64,000 bases of DNA. Source: Choristoneura fumiferana. Taxonomy: Eukaryota > Arthropoda > Insecta > Lepidoptera > Tortricidae. Both the position numbers and the translations under genes were made by a program. The stretch is from NCBI RefSeq assembly GCF_025370935.1, contig NC_133501.1, positions 7,670,902 to 7,734,901 on the forward strand, in the 5' to 3' direction. The notes under the pieces were generated by a model. That model worked only from the letters and a program-made list of their open reading frames with translations. It ran no database searches and was not told where the DNA came from. The number at the start of each line of letters is the position of its first letter. Position 1 is the first letter of the stretch. Shown here piece by piece: positions 31,901 through 43,900 of this stretch.

Positions 31901-34900
31901 GATATAGACCTCTCGATACACTAGCGCCTCTAGCGGCGAATTCATATGCGATAGCCCTCATTGCATTTAGTCTGGTCTTTAAATCATCACATTGCTTCAG
32001 ATCACGACTGACACAATCCGCTCGCTGGACCGCACATCCCTCCAAGAGAAAGATATCACTGACATTCCAGACATCGCAGACATTGTAGACACCGGAGACA
32101 TCTACCCAAAAAGCCTTGACTACCTGGACCATTCCAACGACAGCTCCCAACTCCTATCGACCCTCTGTCAGCCCGACAGCGATGTAGAAATGACAGATGT
32201 CAAAGACCCAAACTATATTGATATACCGGTTGTTGAAATGGACGATTTGGATGATATTGATGTGAAGCTATCGGAGTTGAAAGCTAAGTTGGAGGGTAAG
32301 ATTAAGAAAGAGAAGGGGACTCGGAGGAAAAGGGTGAAGAAAGAGAAGGTGAGGAAGCGGAGGAAAGAGACGGAGGATGTTAAGGAAGTTAAGGTGAGTG
32401 AGATGGATATTAACGTATACTTTGCAATACTATCTTTACCATAAGGGCATACGTTCGTGTCCAGGCCCCCAGCCCATGTGGCAAGAACTAGGCCAACACA
32501 GAACCTTGTCATTGTGGCATTTTACGTCATCCAATAAGCATTTATTTATTTATTTATTAAGGATCACCAACAGATAATACATCATACAAAAACATAAATA
32601 TTGAGTAGAAGACATGTGCTATAAGTATTGCATTGCTATAGACAAACCAAGATTATTTACTATGGCAAGGTTCTAAGTGGCCTAGAAATCGAATTGGCTA
32701 AAAGTTGAGGGCTCCTTTAGCAGCCTACTCACAGAATAACCAAACTTGATTTTTTTAATAGTAATTGAGCTGTCTGACATGTTTCGACCCAATCTGTGGT
32801 CCATCATCAAGGATATCACTTTTAAGGAGGAAAAGCCGTCCGTGGAGTGGGTGGCGAAGAAGAAGACGCCGTACAAAAGAAAAAAGAAGGGATTCAAGAG
32901 GTATTTCATGTGCGATGAGGACTACGCCAAGTTTGAAGAGAGGTATAATATTGAGGTGAGGGGTTCGTTTTTCTTTACATCTGTATCTTTAAAACGAGAG
33001 GGCTTAAGCTCATAAAACCCACTTTTGCAAAATGTACATTTTAACGGGAAACAATAATGTACAAATCGGAATGTACGCGCAATAATGTACGACGTGATAA
33101 TCCGAAGCATTATTGCTTCCGATTATCATGCCGTACATTATTGGTCGCGCATTATCAGGGCGTACAAAATATTGCGCGCGCTGTATTGTACGTAGTGATA
33201 ATGTACGGCGTGATAATCCGAATCCAACGATTCGAATGAATAGACATTTTTCGCCGCGGATCGAGCGAGCGAGATCGATATAGTCGGAGCAGAACCGACC
33301 CGGCCGGGTTAGGTTGAAGCGCGGTTGCCCTTCGTTAGGTATTGTTTTTATTTCAATCACGGAATAAGACATAATGCTTCGGATTATCACGTCGTACATT
33401 ATTGCGCGTACATTATTGGTTCCCTGCTAGTTCGGTACGGGGTGGTAATGCACGGCATGATAATTCGAGCTTATGTGCACGAATTATCAGGCTGTGCCTT
33501 ATTTATGCGTGGATTAACAAGTCGTACATTAACTACACCCCATTTTAACATTACCTGAAGAGAAATTAGCATGAGGTTTACGCTGAAGGAATCGTGAGGA
33601 AACTTGTGCACACTATATCGATTGTTAAACTCTCGATGCGACCTTCCCTACGCTGTCTGATAAGTAGTACAAACACGTACGTTTTCGAGACAATACGATT
33701 GGAAAGAATGGTTCACCACATCTGTACTTTAGTAAACTATACTTGGTTTGGATAGGTATTTTACTAAATCATCATCATCATGTCAGCCGAAAGACGTCCA
33801 CTGCTGGACATAGGCCTCCCCCAAGGCTCACTCAGACCGGTCTTGTGCTTTCCGCATCCACCGCGATCCCGCGATCTTAACCAAGTCGTCGCTCCATCTT
33901 GTTGGAGGCCTACCGACAGCTCGTCTCCCGGTCCGCGGACGCCATTCGAGAACCTTCTGACCCCATCGGCCATCCGTCCTGCGAGCAATGTGCCCCGCCC
34001 ACTGCCACTTTAGTTTCGCAATTCTTCGGGCTATGTCGGTAACCTTAGTTCTACTGCGGATATCATCATTTCTAATTCTATCCCGCAGAGAAACCCCGAG
34101 CATAGCCCTCTCCATAGCCCTCTGAGTGACTTTGAGTGGTTTTTTACTAAATGTAAACACAAAAAGATGGAAACCGCTGAACCGATTTTGATAAAACATG
34201 TCTAAGAACCATCCCGTCTACCCGTTTCAGAGCTACGGTGCTACAGACAGACAGACACACACACACAGACATACAGACACATAGCAGTCAAACTTATAAC
34301 GCCCCTCTTCTTGCGTCGGGGGTTAAAAACGACGTCAATTGGTGTCTTTAAATATTGAAATTCCCCCATTAAACTATCTAAACATTTACATTTCTGTATT
34401 GAAATACATTAGTCTAGTTGGTATTATAATATTTGCAATAATAGATAAGTAAAATGTTTAAAATCCTTGTATGTACCAACTCTGACTGAGCTGAAGTTTG
34501 TTTACATTTAGTTAAATACTTATCGAGACCAAGTTTATTCACCCTCTTCTGTTGATCACAATTTCTAGGTGGTGCGATTGTCAGAGGAGGAGCAACAGAG
34601 AGAGATGGAGGCGCGGAAGGAGTCGGAGAACTATTTGCACGCCCTCGTGCGCTGCGAGAAGTGCTTCAAAGGGTTCCTGTCCATGTTCACTTACGAGAAC
34701 CATATCAAGGTTCACGACCCGGTCAGTACCATACGAGTATGGCGATATTTTTAACCCCGACGCAAAAAGAGGGGTGCTAGTTTCACCGCTTTGTGTGTCT
34801 GTCTGTGGCACCGTAGCTCTTAAACAGGTGAGCCGATTTGAGTGCGGTTTTTTTATTTGGAAGAAAGTTTTCTAGCGATGGTTCTTAGACATGTAAATGA

Positions 34901-37900
34901 ACTAAAATAATTTCCTTGCTCACCCGCGACCTTACGATAGCTAAGCTTATGCAAAATATGCGTGTTCATGCAGTTCCTCCACCTCCACACTGTAAGAACA
35001 CACACAAACACATCTATCACCACCACCACACTACACTGACGCGTTTCGAACTCAACCAGAGCTCATCTTCAGAGTGACACAACCGTACACCATGCTACCA
35101 ACACAACACAACAACAACTGGTTGTCTAACAACTGGTTGTGTCACTCTGAAGATGAGCTCTGGTTGAGTTCGAAACGCGTCAGTGTGGTGTGGTGGTGGT
35201 GATAGATGGGTTTGTGTGATTTGTGTGTGTTCTTACAGTGTGGAGGTGGAGGAACTGCATGAACACGCATATTTTGCATAAGCTTGGCTATCGTAAGGTC
35301 GCGGGTGAGCAAGGAAATTCTTTTAGTTCATTGATATGGACCTCCGCAAAGTAACGCCTGATTCAATAAATTATTCTTAGACATGTTTCATGAAAATCGG
35401 TTCAGCCGTTTTTGAGATATTGCACTTTGAAGTGACAAAGTCGGGGGTTTTCCATCTTTTCGTTGGTTAGGTTAGTTGACAAAATTTTTTTTAGCCGACT
35501 TAAAAAAAAGGGAAGTCGGTCATTAAACAATGTAACTAAGTCGTTAGTCGGAAAATGGGCACTAGGTAGTTTGAAGTCGGTGCCTCAGCACGAGCCAGCA
35601 GGAGTGGAACTATAGTCGTCTACCTCACATACATACTACATATTGGTCTTCAATCACTCTTGCTGAGGCACCAACTTCGAGCTATTAGAAAATTATTTTC
35701 AAGTTTTTTGTAGTCAGCTCTGTTTTTGTTTAAAAAAAATCTGATAGGAATCTTTCCATTCTCATTTTTCCCAAATGTTTTTTTCTCACTAGTTTTTTAC
35801 TAAAGATTATTTTCAGTGTAGCGTTTTTTCCCAATTTGAATCGACACATACAGTGTCGACAAAGGCGGAGCTCCTACTTCTATAATATGTTTTTGGCACT
35901 TCAGGCCTCCAATCGTTGCTAATATTTCACACGAGCGTAGCGAGGGCTACAAATGTACATTTTAAAGTTTTTATTTGTCAGGCTCTGGGCCCGAACGAGT
36001 GTCCTCTGTGCCAGTGCCGCTTCAAGTGGCCCAACAAGCTGCGCACGCACCTCATCGAGTGTCACCAACTCAAGTACGTCTGCAAGGAGTGCAAGCTGGT
36101 CATCCGGGGCAGGTCAGCTTCCTAACACAAAAAAAAAAAAAAAAAAAAAAAAGTTATAAATAAATAAATATCACGGGACACTTGACACCAATTGACCTAG
36201 TCCCAAACTAAGCAAAGCTTGTACTATGGATACTAGGCAACGGATAAACATACTTATATAGATAAATACATATTAAACATCCAAGACCCTATAACAAACA
36301 TTCGTATTAGTCATACAAATATCTGCACCGGCCGGGGATCGAACCCGGGACCTCAAGCTTCGTAGTCAGGTTCTCTAACCACTCGGTCATCCGGTCCCGG
36401 GTTCGATTCCCGGCCGGGGCAGATATTTGCATGTATACGACTGTTTTTGGGTCTTGGATGTTTAATACGTATTTAAGTATGCATTTATCTATATGAGTAT
36501 GTTTATCCGTTGCCTAGTGTCCATAGTACAAGCTTTGCTTAGTTTGGGACTAGGTCAATTGGTGTCAAGTGTCCCATGATATTATTATTATGTAAGGTTT
36601 ATTCTTTCATTCTTGCAATAATTTTGTTCATCAGATACATGGCGGTGATGCACGCGCAGTTCCACGCCGGGAAGACGTGGGAGTGCAAGCACTGCCCGCT
36701 CACCTTCAAGTGAGTACCAGCGAACGAAAGGTTCGTCGCACGGACAGACAGACACACATAAAGGCTACGTTACTGTGCGCCATGAGATACAGAGTTCGTC
36801 TCCATCAAAAATTCCGGAGCGGCCAAGGTGTTCAAAAATATCGATACAGAACTCTAATACCTTAATAATAGAGTGCATGTGCCACAGATATAGATTACAC
36901 TAGATAACGCAAACACTTCAATCGGTATGAAAACCAATCGTGTCACTTTTTATATCTACTGTGACGTCTCAAGAGCGAATTAGCGATGTGAATTGCCCGA
37001 TGTCCGCCCAAAATCGAGTCTAATGCGCCGCCCGCCCGCGCCGTGGGGCTCGAGACAGTCACTAGTCATGATTAGTCAGTTAGCGGCCAGTCTTTGTATG
37101 GGGCCAACCCCGACGTTTGGTCGGGGTTCGGACACGCGAAGTAGATGCATTTGCGGAATCTAGTGTAATCTATATCTGTGGCATGTGCCGATATTTTTGA
37201 TGACGATGGCGACTGTACAAGTATCTCAAAGTTTGTCAATGGTATTTGTTTTTTTTTTGTACAATTTAAAGTATACTTATACAAACATAAGCCGTGGTGG
37301 CCTAGTGGTTTGACCTATCGCCTCTCAAGCAGAGGGTCGTGGGTTCAAACCCCGGCTCGCACCTCTGAGTTTTTCCAAATTCATGTGCGGAATTACATTT
37401 GAAATTTACCACGAGCTTTGCGGTGAAGGAAAACATCGTGAGGAAACCTGCACAAACCTGCGAAGCAATTCAATGGTGTGTGTGAAGTTCCCAATCCGCA
37501 CTGGGCCTGCGTGGGAACTATGGCCCAAGCCCTCTTGTTATTAGAGGACGCCTGTGCCCAGCAGTGGGACGTATATAGGCTGGGATGATTATTATACAAA
37601 CATAAAATCAACTTTTTAATCTAGCTTTTTGCTACAGTTTACGTCTGCTGGGTTACCTATTAAAAGTGTCATTTTATGGGGTACAAATCCATTAAAAGTT
37701 AGGAGTTGTGACAGTTTTAAGGCAATGCTTTCACGGCTCATCTAAAAAGCATGCTAATAAATAAAAAATGGAATTATTTTTGTAACAAAGTGTATTACTG
37801 ATGTCTCCTGTTACAGAACAGAATAACAATACTAAAAAGTTGATTGACTCATTTTTAAGTACGTAACATTTTTTTTTAATTCATTCATATTTAGCTAAAG

Positions 37901-40900
37901 AAACTTTTTTTTATTTAACATTAAAAAACTTATTTAATTACAGAAAACAGTCAACATTTTACACGCACCTCCGCATCAACCACTCGACAGAGAACGCGCT
38001 CGGCGGCACCTGCGACATCTGCGGGGAAACGTTCACCGGCGCCATGGGTCTACGCATGCACAAGACTCAGACGCACAATAAGGTGACTCAGACACGCTAT
38101 GGGGCTTAAACACGCTGTTTGGTGACTCAGACACGCTATGGGGCTTAAACACGCTGTTTGGTGACTCAGACACGCTATGGGGCTTAAACACGCTGTTTGG
38201 TGACTCAGACACGCTATGGGGCTTAAACACGCTGTTTGGTGACTCAGACACGCTATGGGGCTTAAACACGCTGTTTGGTGACTCAGACACGATATGGGGC
38301 TTAAACACGCTGTTTGGTGACTCAGACACGTTATACAGTGACTCAGACACGTTATACAGCGACTCAGATACGCTAAACTACGACTCAGATACGCTACACG
38401 GCTACATGGTGACTCAGACATACTATACCTTAACTTGGTCGCGCTATGCGGTAACTCAGACACACTATACGGTGACTCAGACACGCTATGCTGTGCTAGA
38501 TTGTTTTTTTACATTCATAAGAGACACGCAATACGGTGACGCGGAGACGCTACGGGACTTGGACACGCACAGAACAGAGCGCTTATGTGTGGCAACACAT
38601 GTTGAGTTTAGGCCGTTTTTGGTGTCCTGTCGTGTCACCACGTTCTTAACTTAGTTTTATGGTTTTATAGTCTTATTAGTAATAAGCCCCCCCCCCCCTC
38701 TAGAGGCGAATTCATACGCCATCCAGGGTGGCACCTTTTAATAATCAATTTCACTATGATTTCCTTGACCAAAGTATGAGATGACAACACGACATTAGTA
38801 GCATAACGGTTCCGCCCTTGGTCATGATTCAATTTGTTCGACTGCAACGACGACGACGACTACAACTCTGGAAACGGACGTAAGCTTCTATGGGCGTGTA
38901 CATGTAAAACAGGGTCGGTAAGAGTGGCACCCGTTCAAAGTCAAAGTCAAAATATCTTTATTTAATTTAGGCAATAACAAGCACTTATGAATGTCAAAAA
39001 AAAATCTACCACCGGTTCGGAAAAAACTTCTGCTGAGAAGAATCCGGCAAGAAACTCAACAAGGTATATTTTTTTTAAACAGATTTACAATATTATTAAA
39101 TGATTACGTTAATTTTACATTTGTTTTTTTCTAGAAAGAAATAAAGGCGTTGAAATGCCTGATATGCAAGATACAGTTTGAAAACAAGGACGCGCTGGAC
39201 CGCCACTTCCTACCCGACAACGACTGCGATCCTAAACTGAGGTAAAAATACTGTGTATTTCGAAAAAAAAAAACGGAAAGGCGTTGTGGTTTTTTTTCTT
39301 TATTATTTTGTCAAATAATAGAATACATTGTTTAAAGAAATTATCTGCCAAACTGCATGACAGTTTGACATACGGCCTCTTAGTCTGCGCTTACACCAGA
39401 GATGTGCGAGGAATGTTTTTTTTTTTTTTCATTAAAAGCATTTATACCTGCTGAGCTGGCAACGTTGCATTTTTGTTAGTTTTTCTCGATTATTCCATAA
39501 ACAAAACACTTAGAGAAGCCTTGAACAGAAAAGTTGCACTTTGCTCCCTCTCGGCAGGGAGGAAAAATTACTTTTCTGAAGGAGAGGTGTGAAAAAATAA
39601 ATATCACGTGACACCAATCGACCTAGTCCCAAACTAAGCAAAGCTTGTACTATGTATACTAGGCAACGGATAAACATACTTATACAGATAAATACATACT
39701 TAGATACATATTAAACATCCAAGACCCGAGAACAAACATACGTATTATTCATACAACTATCCTTGCCTTCCCGGCCGGGAATCGAACCCGGGACCTCAAG
39801 CTTCGTAGTCAGGCTCTCTAACCACTTGGCCATCCGGTCGTCATCAATAACTCTAACCCCCTGTTTCACCACCAATTGATTAAATTTAACTGACGGATAA
39901 ATGTGATGCCGTCTCTGTTTGTTTTGTCCGTATAGACGGACACGGCATCACAATCCGTCAGTTAAAATTAATCAATGGGTGCTGAAAAGAATTCCTTAGT
40001 TTTTTTTTTAGATACTGTCTTTTAGCTTAGGAGGGCAGTATGGTGTATGGTGTAGTAATGTTTAGTGATATTCCAGGTTCTGCGAGAGCTGTGGCTGCTC
40101 GTTCTGCGACGAGGACCAGCTCAGCCTGCACCGGCAGCGCCAGCACGGCGTCGAGGTCTACAAGTGCGACGACGTGAGTCACACAGACATACAGACATAC
40201 TGCCCAGTGGCCAGGTTGAGGCAACCGCTAGTAGATAGCTGGACATTTCGGCTACTTTTTACCCTGATATTCCCACGGGATAGGGATAAAGTCTTGAAAT
40301 TTCAAACGCTGGGTTTAGAGCCTTGAAATTTTGGACAGTTGTTCCTAACACAACCTCAATGAAGACCACGATATACATTTTGGAAATTCCCGGGGGAATT
40401 TTATGAAATCCCGAAACTACAATTGTACCAGATCGAATAGTTAACGCGTGCGCCGCGGGTAAACTCTAGCAGCCTTATTCATAAAAAGTTAAGAGCCTCC
40501 TTGAAGGCTCCTTGAAGGCCCGATGCTAAAAAACGTGATTCATAAACGTCTGTTAGCGCTAATCAGTCGATCAAGGCTCTGCTAAAGTTAGAGGACCGTA
40601 GACCCTCCTTTATCTCCCTGCTAAATCACAAAATGGCCGCCACAAGTTTGAACAGCTGAATTTGACAAGATCAAAAAACCATACCGAAGATATTTTTAGT
40701 GAAAGGTGAAGTTACGCAAAGATTAAAAAAAAAAAAAACAGGAAAATTAAATTTCAGGAATTTGTATTTAAAAATCTTTTAAATTAGGTACACTTATTAC
40801 TGCTACTTTAACACTTTACTAACAATAAATATGAAAAAAATAAAAATTAGGATGATTAACATAATTACGGCTTTTTGCATTTAAACATAAACATGCGGAT

Positions 40901-43900
40901 CGGAAATGGCGGGAAAACAAACATCTCGCTTTTTATTTTTTTTCCTGCTAATTTGCTGTCACTGCTGTCAATTTTTTTTTTAATTATCGATGAGGCCATT
41001 TTTTGTCTTTGATTTGTCAAGATGGCCAACATAACGCGTCTAATCCGTCTATCAGCAGCTCAACAACTAGCAGACTGCTAGCAAGCGTTTATGAATCATA
41101 CTTCTTGACAACCGTCTAACAAGCTTAATCAGTCTGCTAAGTAACTGACCGATCAAATCTCAATTAAGGATTTTTTTATGAATAAGGCTGTAGTTAAATA
41201 AATAGATGTTTCTTTTCCAGTGCAACAAATCCTTCCTTTCAAAATCCTCTCTCTCGACGCACATCGATCGCGTGCACCTCAACATCAAGCCGCGGTTCCG
41301 CTTCTACAACTACAAGAAGACAAACAGACAGCGCGGCGGCGCGCGGCTCGACTACATGTGCGAGACCTGCGGGAAAGCTTACACGGTAACGTCTTACTCT
41401 GAGTAAAGCTTACACGGTAACGTCTTACTCAGTAAAGCTTACACGGTAACGTCGCACTCAGTAAAGGCTTACACGGTAACGTCGCACTCAGTAAAAGCTT
41501 ACACGGTAACGTCGCACTCAGTAAAGGCTTACACGGTAACGTCGCACTCAGTAAAAGCTTACACGGTAACGTCGCACTCAGTAAAGGCTTACACGGTAAC
41601 GTCGCACTCAGTAAAGGCTTACACGGTAACGTCGCACTCAGTAAAAGCTTACACGGTAACGTCGCACTCAGTAAAAGCTTACACGGTAACGTCGCACTCA
41701 GTAAAAGCTTACACGGTAACGTCGCACTCAGTAAAGGCTTACATGGTAACGTCGTACTCTGAGTAAAGCTTACACGGTAACGTCGCACTCAGTAAAAGCT
41801 TATACGGTAACGTCGCATTCAGTAAAAGCTTATACGATAACGTCGCATTCAGTAAAAGCTTACACGGTAACGTCGCATTCAGTAAAAGCTTATACGATAA
41901 CGTCGCATTCAGTAAAAGCTTACACGGTAACGTCGCACTCAGTAAAAGCTTACACGGTAACGTCGCACTCAGTAAAGGCTTACACGGTAACGTCGCACTC
42001 AGTAAAAGCTTACACGGTAACGTCGCACTCAGTAAAGGCTTACACGGTAACGTCGCACTCAGTAAAAGCTTACACGGTAACGTCGCACTCAGTAAAAGCT
42101 TACACGGTAACGTCGCACTCAGTAAAAGCTTACATGGTAACGTCGTACTCTGAGTAAAGCTTACACGGTAACGTCGCACTCAGTAAAAGCTTACACGGTA
42201 ACGTCGCACTCAGTAAAAGCTTACACGGTAACGTCGCACTCAGTAAAAGCTTACACGGTAACGTCGCACTCAGTAAAAGCTTACACGGTAACGTCGCACT
42301 CAGTAAAAGCTTATACGATAACGTCGCACTCAGTAAAAGCTTACACGGTAACGTCGCATTCAGTAAAAGCTTACACGGTAACGTCGCATTCAGTAAAAGC
42401 TTACACGGTAACGTCGCATTCAGTAAAAGCTTACACGGTAACGTCGCACTCAGTAAAAGCTTACACGGTAACGTCGCACTCAGTAAAAGCTTACACGGTA
42501 ACGTCGCACTCAGTAAAAGCTTACACGGTAACGTCGCACTCAGTAAAAGCTTACACGGTAACGTCGCACTCAGTAAAAGCTTACACGGTAACGTCGCACT
42601 CAGTGAAAGCTTATACGGTAACGTCGTACTCTGAGTAAAGCTTACACGGTAACGTCGCACTCAGTGAAAGCTTACACGGTAACGTCGCATTCAGTAAAAG
42701 CTTATACGGTAACGTCGCATTCAGTAAAAGCTTATACGATAACGTCGCATTCAGTAAAAGCTTACACGGTAACGTCGCACTCAGTGAAAGCCTATACCTA
42801 TGGTAACGTACTCAGTAAAAGCTAACACAGTAACGTCGCACTTAGAGTTATTAATTAAATAAATACATATCATGGGACACTTGACACAGACTAGTCCCAA
42901 AGTAAGCAAAGTTTTGAACGATTTCGTTTTAACAAGTTCGATTCACGTATTCTCAAGAGGTACGAACTTTATCTAACTTTTTTTGCAGTGTTTCGCTCTG
43001 CTGAAGACTCATCAGATGAGCCACACCGGGGAGCGGCCCTTCAAGTGCAGCCAGTGCCCTAAGAGCTTCATCACCGCCTCGCAGCTCAAGGTAATCAGCG
43101 GGGGTAAACGGGCCAGCGGGGCACGCGGCCAGTGCCCCAGTTAAGCAGCGGTTCCAACAATAATGTGCGAAGAATATGTTTTTGGGTCAATCAACTTTTT
43201 CGAAAATACAAACTGAGACATGGATGCACAGAAAAACCAGAAATAGAGACCTCAGCAATCCGTGTTGCGTGCTATAACCTCTACACCACCGCTGGACAGG
43301 AATCTAGACACGAATTTTCCTATGCACACATATCTCAGGTTGCTTATTTCTACTACGCTACTTATGCAGCAGCACTAGCGACATCTATGTTCCGCTCTCA
43401 TCGAGAGACGTCACACTCTTTCGGAACCAACTGCTCACCCAGACAAGAGATGTCGCTACTAAGCAATCAAATTATGATTGTTTTTTTTTTGAGTCTTTTT
43501 GTATTTTTTATTTCAACTCCAAATACTTGTTTGTGTGTTTGTATTTTCGATATGGTTTCACGGGATACCCGTAAAAGTAACAAATTTGGTGTTGAAATAA
43601 AAAATACAAAAAGACTCAAAAAAAAAACAATCATAATCAACTTTTTCTTGTTTGTTATTCTGTCCCGTTGTCCAAGAGACAACAGTGACAGAGTTTCGTA
43701 AAAAAACTGCTTTGATATATGCGACTAATATGCTTAGGAGATAGTCTATAAAATAATGAGCTTGTAACTATGACAAAAAATTATACTCGATGAATTTTAA
43801 CCACAGAAAACAGAAACTCGTGGTTTTAAAGAGTTGTCCAGGGGACGTAACCATGGAAACGAGGTACAAGAAAAAGTTGATCGACCCTTTTCATTAACCA

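Larger units (their letters stand above)
23885..39985 (+). repeat. Arm A of the large inverted duplication
   Basis: It matches 48293-64000 in reverse complement: P1 last exon, flanks of the TAA site, P2 exons 1-9 and their introns, ending inside a palindromic MITE ('CAATGGGTGCTGA'). The match runs off the right edge of the window, so the left limit of arm A is only a minimum. Insertions specific to this arm: R4/Dong element, fold-back copies at 31425 and 34894, RTE fragment at 33764, SINE at 37291. Confidence 0.92.

Noticed and set aside
32756..32769. Alternative exon 4 acceptor at AATAG
   Set aside because: In phase with exon 3 it would begin with TAA. The acceptor 14 bases further down keeps the frame, although it is a weak site.
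36300..36420. tRNA gene (box A and box B like sequences)
   Set aside because: The tRNA-like head is part of a repeated SINE with a conserved tail, and no complete cloverleaf can be drawn. The same applies at 21688, 37291, 39780, 45063, 46905, 48440 and 53290.
38033..38484. Minus-strand SVSESPNSVFKPH and ACLSPIACLSHQT repeat proteins (and the same at 49645-50240)
   Set aside because: Artefacts of the 39-bp donor minisatellite; they overlap exon 8 on the opposite strand.
41429..42660. Three long minus-strand ORFs of 119-176 codons rich in LLLSATLPCK repeats
   Set aside because: They are read through the 30-bp minisatellite, whose length is a multiple of three. No independent coding evidence.
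43132..43701. 189-codon plus-strand ORF
   Set aside because: Lies in an intron and runs across reversed SINE parts and AATACAAAAAGACTC inverted repeats; low-complexity translation.
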